64,000 nucleotides of DNA from Corticimicrobacter populi (GTDB taxonomy: Bacteria; Pseudomonadota; Gammaproteobacteria; Burkholderiales; Burkholderiaceae_B). The stretch's first letter is position 1. Each line of letters starts with the position of its first letter. The notes below the pieces were generated by a model. The model had not been told where the DNA came from and searched no databases. It saw only the letters and a program-made list of their open reading frames with translations. The DNA is taken from NCBI RefSeq assembly GCF_003123725.1, contig NZ_QETA01000005.1:207486-271485 (forward strand), given 5' to 3'. Both the position numbers and the translations under genes were made by a program. Shown in pieces: positions 9,115 through 16,390 of the stretch.

Positions 9115-9138
9115 GGGTACTCCGGTGCAGGTTGAGTC

Positions 9139-9166
9139 AGGCGCAGGGAGTCAGGTCAATGCGCCT
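9139..9166 (-). repeat. hairpin between flp and tadV
   Basis: Seven-base perfect inverted repeat (AGGCGCA / TGCGCCT) with a 14-base loop in the 85-base gap after flp. There is no T-run after it, so it is probably not a full terminator. In pilin operons such structures often protect the abundant pilin mRNA or dampen read-through into the machine genes; this role is inferred. Confidence 0.45.
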
Positions 9167-9199
9167 GCCGGGCTGAGAAAATGACGGATGCAAAAAATG

Positions 9200-9382
9200 T
9201 CATCCCTCGCCGTCGCCTTCCCCGGTGATGGCTGCGCTGATGTCTTCGAATACGCCCCGGATATCAGTGCCCAGGGCGGTCAGGGCCGCAATGATCACGA
9301 CAGCGATCAGGCCGGCAATCAGGCCATATTCGATGGCGGTGGCACCTTGCTCATCGTGCCAGAACTGTTTGAGTGTATTCAT
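9200..9382 (-). CDS. flp: Flp major pilin
   Basis: The 60-residue product is a class IVb Flp pilin. It has a short leader MNTLKQFWHDEQG, cleavage after Gly-13, and a mature start ATAIEY with the invariant Glu-Tyr at +5/+6. A 20-residue hydrophobic helix (GLIAGLIAVVIIAALTALG) follows, then a short acidic tail. It is the first gene of the Tad cluster and has a strong ribosome site (AAGGAG, nine bases before ATG). A terminator from the upstream lipoprotein gene and 150 bases of AT-richer DNA precede it, so it probably has its own promoter. Confidence 0.93.
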   Translation of the reverse strand: MNTLKQFWHDEQGATAIEYGLIAGLIAVVIIAALTALGTDIRGVFEDISAAITGEGDGEG

Positions 9383-9501
9383 GATGCTGCTCTCCTTCTG
9401 GGGGTCAAAGGGTGCTGCAGGCGCTACGTGAACAACGGGAAACAGTCGGTGGTGAAACAGTGCATCTTTTTTTATTTAATGTCGGGTCAGATTACTAAAA
9501 C

Positions 9502-9518
9502 ATTGCAGGCCTTGCAAT
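9502..9518. promoter_or_regulatory. 17-bp dyad upstream of flp, possible operator
   Basis: ATTGCA-GGCCT-TGCAAT is a 6+6 inverted repeat about 120 bases before the flp ATG, just inside the terminator of the upstream gene. It could bind a dimeric regulator of the Tad operon. No -24/-12 sigma-54 promoter was found beside it, and no convincing -35/-10 pair was fixed. Confidence 0.35.
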
Positions 9519-9533
9519 ATGTTTCGACATTTG

Positions 9534-9567
9534 AAAAGACCAGCCCGGACAACGCCAGGCTGGTCTT
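9534..9567 (-). terminator. intrinsic terminator after repeat lipoprotein gene
   Basis: A ten-base perfect stem (AAGACCAGCC / GGCTGGTCTT) with a 12-base loop is followed on the minus strand by TTTTC. It begins 27 bases after the stop of the repeat lipoprotein gene and separates that gene from flp. Confidence 0.75.
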
Positions 9568-9594
9568 CCAGATACAGCCAGGAGGGGGAGGATG

Positions 9595-10911
9595 TCAACG
9601 ATTGAGAATGCCCAGTCCACCGCCGAGCAATCCTCCCAGGCCGCCCGTCGTGCCTTCCTGCGCATTGGTGCCCGTGAGTCCGCCTGTCAGACCATCGCTC
9701 AGGCCCTGGGCCAGCCCCGAGGTCAAGCCAGCGACGCCGTTGGTGACATGTCCGAGCGTGGCACCGAGCGGGTTGCCTGCCTGTGCGTGATCCGGGTTCA
9801 GGATGCCACCGGCGCTGGCAACGCCTGCGCCGACCTGCTGGACCAGATGACCGACACCGCCGACAGGCAGGGCCTGATCGAGTTGGCTGCCTACGGTCCC
9901 GAGGGCATCGCCCAGGCTACCGAGTACCTGGTCTGCGGGCAGCGCCAGACCAGTGGCGGCACCGACTTGCTGTGTCAGCCCGACCACGGCCATGCCGGCA
10001 GGTACGGCGGCTTGGTCAAGCACGGCACCGGTGTTGCCGAGTACGCTGCCCAGATTGAGTGGTACCAGATTGTCCAGGGCCGCGCCGGTATTGCCCAGGG
10101 CTGGCTCCAGGATGGCGATGGTCTGGCCTGGAGGCATCAGCGTGGTAGTGATGTTTTGCAGGGGAGCCGCCAGGGGTTGCAACAGGCCGCCATCGGCAAC
10201 CAGCGCACTGGCCAGTGCATCCAGGGCTCCGGTGGCATGACCCAGTGTCGTGGCCAGTGGCATGCCCTGGTCCGGCGTGGCATGCAGCAGGCCACCCAGA
10301 CTGGCAACTGTATCGCCCAAGCCGGTCAGCAAGCCCTCAGCTCCACTGTCGAGGTTCAGGGGCAGACCACTGGTTCCAAGAGCCTGGCCGGTCTGTCCCA
10401 GCAGGTTACCGGTCTGGCCGAGAGCATCATTGATCGGGGCTCCCAGGCCGGTCTCGGCCCCGATGCGTTGCGTAAGTTGAGTCAGCGGGGACAGTACAGG
10501 CTCGATCAGGGGGTCGATCGAGTTGCCGAGGTCGCCGAGTGGTCCGCCCAGGCCGGTCCCTGTCAGATTGTCTGCAACAGTCCCGGTATTGCCCAACAGG
10601 GTTTCCACAGCTCCTGCCTGTGGCGACCCGACACCGAAGTCGGGTGTGGCACCGTTATCGGTACCACCGCCGGGATTGCCGCCACCGTTGTTGTTACCAC
10701 CGTTGCCATTGCCCGGAGGCGTACCGCCACCATTGCCGTCCGGCAGTGTCGGTGTCGGCGTACCCGTGCCGGGATTGGTCGGGGTGGGGCTGCTGTTGTC
10801 CCTTGATCCCGAACTGGCGCAGCCAGCCAGCGCGAAGGCCGCAAGCAGCAGGCTGCCAGCCAGGGTTTTACGGAAAATGGGAGCAAGGCTGGGGGATGCG
10901 ATGCGCGACAT
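9595..10911 (-). CDS. Gly/Asn-rich, collagen-like repeat lipoprotein
   Basis: The 438-residue product is a predicted lipoprotein: basic N-terminus, hydrophobic core and lipobox ALAGC with the acylated Cys near residue 29. Next comes a low-complexity Ser/Thr/Pro then Gly/Asn segment (about 33-90). The rest of the chain is one long repetitive domain of about 350 residues rich in Gly, Leu, Ala, Asn and Asp, with loose units such as LGNTG (three times), LGQTG (twice), and LTQQVGAATGL / LTQRIGAETGL / LVQQVGAG. There are no Cys residues after the lipobox. Strong ribosome site AAGGAGA lies seven bases before ATG. Proteins of this composition are often labelled collagen-like, but regular G-x-y triplets are not evident; it may be a surface adhesin or a passenger of the adjacent TpsB. 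Function unknown. Confidence 0.75.
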   Translation of the reverse strand: MSRIASPSLAPIFRKTLAGSLLLAAFALAGCASSGSRDNSSPTPTNPGTGTPTPTLPDGNGGGTPPGNGNGGNNNGGGNPGGGTDNGATPDFGVGSPQAGAVETLLGNTGTVADNLTGTGLGGPLGDLGNSIDPLIEPVLSPLTQLTQRIGAETGLGAPINDALGQTGNLLGQTGQALGTSGLPLNLDSGAEGLLTGLGDTVASLGGLLHATPDQGMPLATTLGHATGALDALASALVADGGLLQPLAAPLQNITTTLMPPGQTIAILEPALGNTGAALDNLVPLNLGSVLGNTGAVLDQAAVPAGMAVVGLTQQVGAATGLALPADQVLGSLGDALGTVGSQLDQALPVGGVGHLVQQVGAGVASAGGILNPDHAQAGNPLGATLGHVTNGVAGLTSGLAQGLSDGLTGGLTGTNAQEGTTGGLGGLLGGGLGILNR

Positions 10912-11234
10912 GACGGTCTCCTTGGAAAGGTGTGCAGCAGTCAATGAGGGGGGTGCAGGGATCGAAGCAAATTCGATGCCAGTTCTACCCAGACCTGCTG
11001 TATTTCTTTTCAGGGGTGATAATATTTTTTTTAGTTGTTTGTTTTTTATGAGTTTTATTTTTTAAAAATTTGCTTTGTCGTGTCAGTCTCAGCGTCTGAA
11101 AACCATTTCAAGATCGTATCTGCGTTACGATTTGTGGTGGGTTTGAGGGAACGGGGGCGTAACCGTTACCTGAATCGGTAACGGTGGGTCGTAGCGAATC
11201 CTCTGCAGGCCGCACAGGGTACTGGCGGTCGAGC
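10912..11234. other. 323-bp AT-rich leader between tpsB and repeat lipoprotein
   Basis: No gene was found here. Bases about 11000-11070 are strongly AT-rich with long A/T runs, unlike the GC-rich surroundings; on the minus strand TATTAT (11019-11024) could be a -10 box for the lipoprotein gene, but no good -35 is seen. Nearer to tpsB, a nine-base perfect inverted repeat ACCGTTACC-TGAATC-GGTAACGGT (11162-11185) lies 50 bases after the tpsB stop. It lacks a T-run, so it is either a Rho-type end or an operator. Confidence 0.5.
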
Positions 11235-12968
11235 CTACTGGTAGAACAGCGAGTAGTTCGCGTTGAAGCGGGGGCGACGATCATCCCGGCCGATTGGGCG
11301 ATCCCCCACGGGTTGGGCGATATTGATATCGAGCAGGTAGCGGCGGTCATCGGTCAGTTTCATGCCCAGGGCAACCGAGGCCAGGCGGCGTGGCTCCAGT
11401 ACACGCCAGGCGGGTGCGTTGTACCAGGCGCGTGCGTGATCGAGGCGCAGATAGGGTTCGACGACCTTCAGGTAGTCCAGGTCGGCCACAAAGCGCCTGC
11501 GCAGGGTGGCTGCGATGCCATAGCCCTTGTCTCCGGCCAGTTCGCCCTGTGGGTATCCCAGGCCGTAGTTCCAGCTGCCGAAGGAGATCTGTTCGATGGA
11601 AGGGAGAATATCGTTGCTGTACTGGGCCGTACCGGCCAGTGTCAGTCCGAACTGTGCTGGCAGAACCCAGTTCTGCTCGGCCGACATGTGGTAGCGCTTG
11701 AAGTCGAGATCATGGGCAGGGGGCTCCAAGGTACCGGGTGCGCTGGAGGTCAGGGATTTGCTTGCGCCAAAGGCATCGAAACCCTGGTTCATCCCCAGGC
11801 GCAGATGATGGGATTGGGTGGCGGACTGTCCCTGGTAGCGCAATTCGACCCGGGCGACGCGCAGACGGTTTTTTTCCTCAAGCCAGAGGCGTCCGGACTC
11901 ATGCGTATAGTCGTCCAGTGTCTGCACGCCATAAAAACCGGCACGCAGGTCGAGGCGGCGGGTATTGTCGAGCAGCAACGGATAGGTCAGACCGACATCG
12001 AGCCGCTCGTTATAGATTTTTCGCGTGTATCCCAGGCTTTCCAACTGTGCATCTTCAGGCTCGGCCTTGTAGTGATAGCCGCTGACCTCAAGGGCCAGCC
12101 CGTCGGCCCCGATCGGTACCGTGATTTCACCCTGGTAGTAGCGTACGCTGCGGCTTGCCGTGGGGATGGCGGCTGTCAGGCGAGTCTGCTCCCCAAGTGG
12201 CGTCAGGCTGTTGAGGTTGATCGATGCAATCCCCTGCATGTTGCCACCCAGATTGGTGACGCCGCCGGAGAGCGCGTATGCCTGATGGCTGACGTCAAGG
12301 ACCAGGTCGGTGGCACCACTGGCCCGGCGCGGCATATCCAGCTTGGGGGTGATCCGGATGCCGGGGACGGCACGCATCAGGCCCAGCGTGCGCTCGAGTG
12401 TGCTGCGGGTGAGGGGTTTTTCGTCAACCAGGGCCTGTGCCAGCGTATCGAGGCGATCCACGGCGGGGTTGTCTTCGCCCTGGATCAGGACTTCACCGAT
12501 GTAGCCTTCCACGACCGTGACCTTGACCAGGCCATCGGCAAAGTCCTGCTGCTGCAGCATGGCAAAGGACAGCAGGTAACCCTGTTGCTGGTACAGCTCG
12601 GTAATGCGATTGACCTCGCTGGCCAGTTCGGACACCGTGACGGTACGGCCGGCCAGGGGCTCCAGGATCGCGGAAATTTCTGCAAAGGGCAGGGTGCGGG
12701 CACCGCTGACATCAAAGTTCCGGATGGTCAGGCGCTGCGCCAGCAGGTTCTGAACGCCTTCCTGGCTGGGCGGTGGTGCCTGTGTGGCGGCAGGCGGGGG
12801 CTGGCTCGCCAGTTCGTTCGGTGCAGGAATTTCGATCCCGTCGAGCGGGTTGCCGCGCAGTGGTGCGGCCGCCTGGGCCTGATGGGTCGGCATGGCCAGC
12901 AAGATCCAGCCAGATGCCAACATGATGTATCGATAGGGATGCAACGTACGGCGGTCAGACTGGATCAT
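11235..12968 (-). CDS. TpsB/FhaC-family outer-membrane secretion transporter
   Basis: This 577-residue protein belongs to the ShlB/FhaC/HecB family that moves large TpsA exoproteins across the outer membrane. A signal peptide (to about residue 33, AQA) is followed by a Pro-rich linker, POTRA_2 (about 75-150: LTIRNFDVSGARTLPFAEI, VTVVEGYIGEVLIQG), a second POTRA-like ShlB domain (150-215), and a C-terminal 16-strand barrel ending in Phe-Tyr-Gln (NYSLFYQ). A conserved barrel motif LRLDHARAWYN is present. It starts 11 bases after rpoN with GAGGAA upstream. No filamentous-haemagglutinin-like TpsA lies next to it; the next gene encodes a repeat lipoprotein. Confidence 0.88.
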   Translation of the reverse strand: MIQSDRRTLHPYRYIMLASGWILLAMPTHQAQAAAPLRGNPLDGIEIPAPNELASQPPPAATQAPPPSQEGVQNLLAQRLTIRNFDVSGARTLPFAEISAILEPLAGRTVTVSELASEVNRITELYQQQGYLLSFAMLQQQDFADGLVKVTVVEGYIGEVLIQGEDNPAVDRLDTLAQALVDEKPLTRSTLERTLGLMRAVPGIRITPKLDMPRRASGATDLVLDVSHQAYALSGGVTNLGGNMQGIASINLNSLTPLGEQTRLTAAIPTASRSVRYYQGEITVPIGADGLALEVSGYHYKAEPEDAQLESLGYTRKIYNERLDVGLTYPLLLDNTRRLDLRAGFYGVQTLDDYTHESGRLWLEEKNRLRVARVELRYQGQSATQSHHLRLGMNQGFDAFGASKSLTSSAPGTLEPPAHDLDFKRYHMSAEQNWVLPAQFGLTLAGTAQYSNDILPSIEQISFGSWNYGLGYPQGELAGDKGYGIAATLRRRFVADLDYLKVVEPYLRLDHARAWYNAPAWRVLEPRRLASVALGMKLTDDRRYLLDINIAQPVGDRPIGRDDRRPRFNANYSLFYQ

Positions 12969-12979
12969 GCGCAGATTCC

Positions 12980-14308
12980 TCAGGTGGGCGGCCTCTTGCG
13001 GGCCGAGGCGGGCGGGATCCGCAGTGCTTCGCGGTATTTGGCAACGGTGCGGCGGGCGATGGCGACGCCGCGAGCCGACAGCAGGTCGGCCAGTTGATTG
13101 TCGGAGACGGGCTTGTCGGGCGATTCTGCTGCGATGATCTCACGCAACAGGGCCTGCACGGCCGTGGCAGAGGTGGAGTCCTGAGTACCGTCCGCGCCTG
13201 CCAGCCGGGCACTGAAGAATTGCTTGAAATCGACCAGTCCGTGCGGCGTATGCATGTATTTCTGGGCGATGGCCCGCGATACAGTGGACTCGTGCATGTC
13301 GATGTCCTGAGCGATATCCTTCAGCGTCATGGCCTGCATGGCAGTGGGGCCTGTATCCAGGAAACCGGCTTGGCGCCGGACCACGGCCTGCCCGATTTTC
13401 AGCAGGGTGTCATAGCGCTGCCCGAGGCTGCGCAGCAGCCAGCGGGCCTGTTGCAACTGCTCGTGCATGGCGCTGTGTTCGCGGGCATCCTGAGCCTGAA
13501 GCAGGCTGGCGTATTGCTGGTTCAGACTGATGCGGGGCAGTGCGGCAGGATTGAGTTCTGCCTGCCAGCGGCCGCGGGCATCACGTGTGGCCAGAATGTC
13601 GGGGATGACATAGTCAGCAGCAGGCCGGGTCCAGTCGTGCCCGGGATGTGGTGACAAATGTGCGATCAGTTCGCAGGCATGCTGGATCGTGCCGGCGTCG
13701 AAAGGCAGCAGTGTGCGCAACTGGTTCAGTTTGCGCGCAGCGACCAGATCAAGATGCGACTGGCAGATGCTCAGGGCGCAGGTCACCACGGCCGGGTCAT
13801 CTGCGTAGGGGAAGGCATGGGTATCCATGGCCTGCAGTTGCAGGACCAGGCATTCTTCCAGCGAACGCGCACCGATGCCGGGTGGATCGAAGGACTGCAG
13901 CAGGTGCAGGGCGGCTTCGAGTTCGGTCGTTTCGATGGCCAGCGTATCGGGCAGCCAGGTGCGGATATCGTCGAGCGTGTCGGGCAACCAGCCGCTATCG
14001 TCCAGTGCATCGATAAGGACCTGTACCAGTGCCTTGCGACGCTCGTCGGCTGGCTGGAACGTCAATTGTTCGAGCAGGTGGTCGCGCAGGGTGACCGGTG
14101 CCGCCTCTTCGAACACCATGTCATCGTCATAGGCCGGTGCTGCCGGGCCGGCATCGGCCAGTTCCAGCAGGGGGTTTTCGTCGGCCAGGCGGACCACCTC
14201 TTCGTGCAGCGCAAGCGTCGACAGTTGCAGCAGTCTCAGGGACTGCCGCAACTGCGGTGTCAGCGACAGGCGCTGGCCGAGCTGGAGCGAAACGGAAAGC
14301 TGGCTCAT
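12980..14308 (-). CDS. rpoN: RNA polymerase sigma-54 factor
   Basis: RpoN directs RNA polymerase to -24/-12 promoters that need an enhancer-binding ATPase. The 442-residue product carries region I (Gln/Leu-rich, residues 1-50: SLQLGQRLSLTPQLRQSLRL), an acidic region II, the core-binding domain (about 80-280), a helix-turn-helix (KDIAQDIDMHESTVSRAI, about 330) and the invariant RpoN box ARRTVAKYRE near the C-terminus. It is shorter than the 477-500 residues common in the family because the acidic linker is compact. The usual neighbours lptB and hpf are absent; instead it heads a run into tpsB and the Tad region. Confidence 0.95.
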   Translation of the reverse strand: MSQLSVSLQLGQRLSLTPQLRQSLRLLQLSTLALHEEVVRLADENPLLELADAGPAAPAYDDDMVFEEAAPVTLRDHLLEQLTFQPADERRKALVQVLIDALDDSGWLPDTLDDIRTWLPDTLAIETTELEAALHLLQSFDPPGIGARSLEECLVLQLQAMDTHAFPYADDPAVVTCALSICQSHLDLVAARKLNQLRTLLPFDAGTIQHACELIAHLSPHPGHDWTRPAADYVIPDILATRDARGRWQAELNPAALPRISLNQQYASLLQAQDAREHSAMHEQLQQARWLLRSLGQRYDTLLKIGQAVVRRQAGFLDTGPTAMQAMTLKDIAQDIDMHESTVSRAIAQKYMHTPHGLVDFKQFFSARLAGADGTQDSTSATAVQALLREIIAAESPDKPVSDNQLADLLSARGVAIARRTVAKYREALRIPPASARKRPPT

Positions 14309-14443
14309 GGCGTGATCGCGGCGCGGAGATAAACGTCAGTTTGCATGCGGCATCTTAATAACACGGCTTGACGATTTGGGATAGCTGGACCGACATAATC
14401 ATGCTATAAACGAGAACAAGTGAGATTTGCCTTTCTTTGATAT
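14309..14443. promoter_or_regulatory. divergent rpoN-bfd promoter region
   Basis: This 135-base gap must contain promoters for rpoN (minus) and bfd (plus). It is AT-richer than the flanks. A stretch near 14406-14430 (AACGAGAACAAGTGAGATT) is loosely Fur-box-like, which would fit iron control of bfd, but the match is poor and is not called as a site. Confidence 0.35.
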
Positions 14444-14746
14444 ATGTATATCTGTATCTGCAATGCCGTGACCGAACGGCAGGTTAATGCCAGTGTAGCG
14501 CGAGGGGCTCGGACCCTGTCCGACCTGCAGGCCGACCTGGGCGTTGCCACCTGCTGCGGTTGCTGTGCCGAGATGGCCGAAAGCTACCTGCCCTGTGCTT
14601 CGGCCTGCGCATGCGCGGGGGGCTGTTGTGACTGTGCAACGGCCATGCCGGTCGCACCTGTCGTCGAATCCGGCTCGTCCCGTGGTGAGCGTCTGCAGGA
14701 TCGGCTGGGTTTTTCCCATGTCCTGGAGGCTGTTCCCGCCCTCTGA
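14444..14746 (+). CDS. bfd: Bacterioferritin-associated ferredoxin with Cys-rich tail
   Basis: Bfd is a small [2Fe-2S] protein that reduces the haem of bacterioferritin so that stored iron is released. The N-terminal 50 residues match the family: MYICICNAVTERQV and the second Cys pair, giving cluster ligands Cys4, Cys6, Cys38 and Cys41 (TCCGCC). At 100 residues it is much longer than the usual 60-75. The extension begins with a second Cys cluster (LPCASACACAGGCCDC) and ends with a polar tail. The bfr gene follows 217 bases downstream on the same strand. No good ribosome site is seen before the ATG. The extension could bind another metal, or be a loosely constrained tail. Confidence 0.88.
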   Translation: MYICICNAVTERQVNASVARGARTLSDLQADLGVATCCGCCAEMAESYLPCASACACAGGCCDCATAMPVAPVVESGSSRGERLQDRLGFSHVLEAVPAL

Positions 14747-14963
14747 TCGGCGGCAAGCCCGCATGGGCACACACCTGTCTTTGCAGTGCTTCGCAAAGGC
14801 AGAGTCATTCTCGTTTTCTCGTCGCTTACCGCTACGGCTTGTAAAGCCGTTTATCACCTGCATAGTCCGACTGTACCCTGTCCCGTTTGGATGATAGCCT
14901 GCGTATATGGTCCGCGCCGCTGCCAGGCGTCGTGGCGTTCAAACACGGCACAGGAGCGATATC

Positions 14964-15437
14964 ATGCAAGGCGACAAAAAGGTCATTCAACTCTTGAACC
15001 AGCAGCTCAAGAATGAGCTGACGGCCATCAACCAGTATTTCCTGCATGCGCGGATGCTCAACCACTGGGGTTTCGACCGGCTTGGCAAGCACGAATACAA
15101 AGAGTCCATCGAGGAAATGAAGCACGCCGACAAGCTGATCGAGCGGATCTTCGTGCTCGATGGCCTGCCCAACCTGCAGGACTTGCACAAGCTGCGCATC
15201 GGCGAAGACGTGCCCGAAATCCTGTCCTGTGACCTGGCGCTCGAGACCATTTCCCAGGCCACGCTCAAGGAAGGCATCGCGCACTGCGAATCCGTGCAGG
15301 ACTACGTATCGCGTGACCTGCTGCAGAAACTGCTGGATGAGACCGAGGAACATATCGACTGGCTCGAGACCCAGATCGATCTGGTCGGCGCGGTGGGCCT
15401 GGCGAACTATCTGCAGAGTCAGATCGGCGACGAGTGA
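14964..15437 (+). CDS. bfr: Bacterioferritin
   Basis: The 157-residue subunit forms the 24-mer iron-storage shell with haem at dimer interfaces. All ferroxidase ligands are in the expected places: Glu18, Glu51, His54, Glu94, Glu127 and His130, with Met52 as haem ligand (EEMKHAD). Length equals that of typical Bfr. An earlier in-frame start at 14907 was rejected because the ATG at 14964 has CAGGAG upstream and gives the normal N-terminus. It probably works with Bfd encoded just upstream. Confidence 0.96.
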   Translation: MQGDKKVIQLLNQQLKNELTAINQYFLHARMLNHWGFDRLGKHEYKESIEEMKHADKLIERIFVLDGLPNLQDLHKLRIGEDVPEILSCDLALETISQATLKEGIAHCESVQDYVSRDLLQKLLDETEEHIDWLETQIDLVGAVGLANYLQSQIGDE

Positions 15438-15461
15438 TATCCACTACGGTCCAAAACCGGG

Positions 15462-15467
15462 TACAAT
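15462..15467 (+). promoter_or_regulatory. -10 box for tRNA-Arg
   Basis: TACAAT lies 10 bases before the first base of tRNA-Arg, followed by a GC-rich discriminator typical of stable-RNA promoters. No clear -35 hexamer was found 16-18 bases upstream. Confidence 0.5.
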
Positions 15468-15477
15468 GCTCGGCTAC

Positions 15478-15552
15478 GCGACCGTAGTTCAATGGATAGA
15501 ATTAGAGTTTCCGAAGCTCTCGATACAGGTTCGATTCCTGTCGGTCGCGCCA
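15478..15552 (+). tRNA. tRNA-Arg (anticodon CCG)
   Basis: A full cloverleaf can be folded. The acceptor stem is GCGACCG (15478-15484) with CGGTCGC (15542-15548), followed by discriminator G and an encoded CCA. The anticodon stem AGAGT/GCTCT encloses loop TTCCGAA, giving anticodon CCG, which reads CGG Arg codons. The T arm has ACAGG-TTCGATT-CCTGT. It stands alone 40 bases after bfr and has its own terminator. Confidence 0.96.
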
Positions 15553-15582
15553 GAACATCACCGAGGCAATCGCCTCGGGCAC

Positions 15583-15623
15583 AGACCCGCTGCATGCCGC
15601 GCATGAGCGGGTCTTTGTTTTTC
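15583..15623 (+). terminator. intrinsic terminator after tRNA-Arg
   Basis: An eight-base perfect stem AGACCCGC / GCGGGTCT with a 16-base loop that can fold further is followed by TTTGTTTTTC. It lies 30 bases after the tRNA; a smaller hairpin (CCGAGG-CAATCG-CCTCGG, 15561-15578) precedes it. Confidence 0.85.
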
Positions 15624-15708
15624 TTGATGATCGGCGCAGGGGATTCGGGCCGAGCCGGATCGTGAATCTGCTATAAAAACGGCTGACGTCTCTTTTTCAG
15701 GATGGTGC

Positions 15709-15969
15709 ATGTCCGTTCAAGTCTTTGGCCGTCGTGCGGTGGCCTTGTCGTTGGTGGTGCTGGTTTCCGGTTGTTCAGTGATTGATCTGGGTGGCAGCAG
15801 TAGCCATAGTGGCAGCAGCGCTGACACGCGCACCGAGTGCCAGCGCAATCCCGGTCCCTGCATGTACGAGGGGCCCTACGAGGTCGGTGAGCGAGACTAC
15901 GCCGAAGAAGAGGCTCGCCGCCTGAACCGGGCCGAATACGAGCGGTTGTTGCGCAGCGCAGGCAAGTAG
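15709..15969 (+). CDS. small predicted lipoprotein, unknown function
   Basis: The 86-residue product starts with a short signal and the lipobox LVSGC (Cys near residue 22). A Ser/Gly-rich linker follows, then a charged C-terminal part with two further Cys (TECQRNPGPCMYEGPYEVGE) and a helical, acidic-basic tail. AGGATGG lies seven bases before the ATG. It sits between the tRNA-Arg terminator and the PepSY/two-component genes and may be co-transcribed with them. No family was recognised. Confidence 0.7.
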   Translation: MSVQVFGRRAVALSLVVLVSGCSVIDLGGSSSHSGSSADTRTECQRNPGPCMYEGPYEVGERDYAEEEARRLNRAEYERLLRSAGK

Positions 15970-16037
15970 CCCGGTTGGCGGTCCATTCATTCTGCATTCA
16001 TCCAGTCTGTCGTATAACGCCGGCTGGAGGTGTATCG

Positions 16038-16376
16038 ATGAGATCAAGCGGAAAGCGAATATCGTACGGTGGCGTGATGGCCGCGCTGTGCTGTGGCCTG
16101 ATGGTACTGGTTGCCGGGCCGGTGGCGGCAGGCGATGATGATCACGAGATTGCACGGCGCGCCCTTGAGGCGGGTGAGGTGCTGCCCCTGCGTACGGTGC
16201 TTGATATCGTGGAAAAACAGTATCCGGGACAGGTCGTGGAGGTCGAGTTCGAGCACGACGATGGTGAATTCCAATACGAGATCAAGGTGCTGCAGCAAGG
16301 TGGGCGGCTGGTCAAGCTGGACCTTGATGCGCGTACCGGCGAGATCGTCGAGGCCAAGAGCAGACGGCGCGACTGA
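16038..16376 (+). CDS. PepSY-domain periplasmic protein
   Basis: The 112-residue product has a signal peptide (cleavage near VAAG, about residue 32) and a single PepSY domain: IARRALEAGEVLPLRTVLDIVEKQYPGQVVEVEFE ... KLDLDARTGEIVEAK is the usual pattern (quoted here in abbreviated form). PepSY proteins of this size often sit next to two-component systems and may act as periplasmic inhibitors or sensors. It lies 14 bases before the response regulator gene, so it is very probably in the same operon. The ATG at 16038 has GGAGG upstream. Confidence 0.85.
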   Translation: MRSSGKRISYGGVMAALCCGLMVLVAGPVAAGDDDHEIARRALEAGEVLPLRTVLDIVEKQYPGQVVEVEFEHDDGEFQYEIKVLQQGGRLVKLDLDARTGEIVEAKSRRRD

Positions 16377-16390
16377 CGACGGAGGCAGGC

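Noticed and set aside
9383..9534. sigma-54 (-24/-12) promoter for flp, suggested by nearby rpoN
   Set aside because: No GG-N10-GC element with the TGGCAC/TTGC context was found on the minus strand.
11184..13097. 637-codon open frame on the plus strand
   Set aside because: It is a shadow of the TpsB gene on the other strand and resembles no protein family.
14400..14435. possible Fur box upstream of bfd
   Set aside because: The match to the GATAAT-type consensus is poor and could be chance in an AT-rich stretch.
15478..15640. phage or island attachment site at tRNA-Arg
   Set aside because: No integrase and no repeat of the tRNA 3' end were seen; the downstream genes look like ordinary chromosome.
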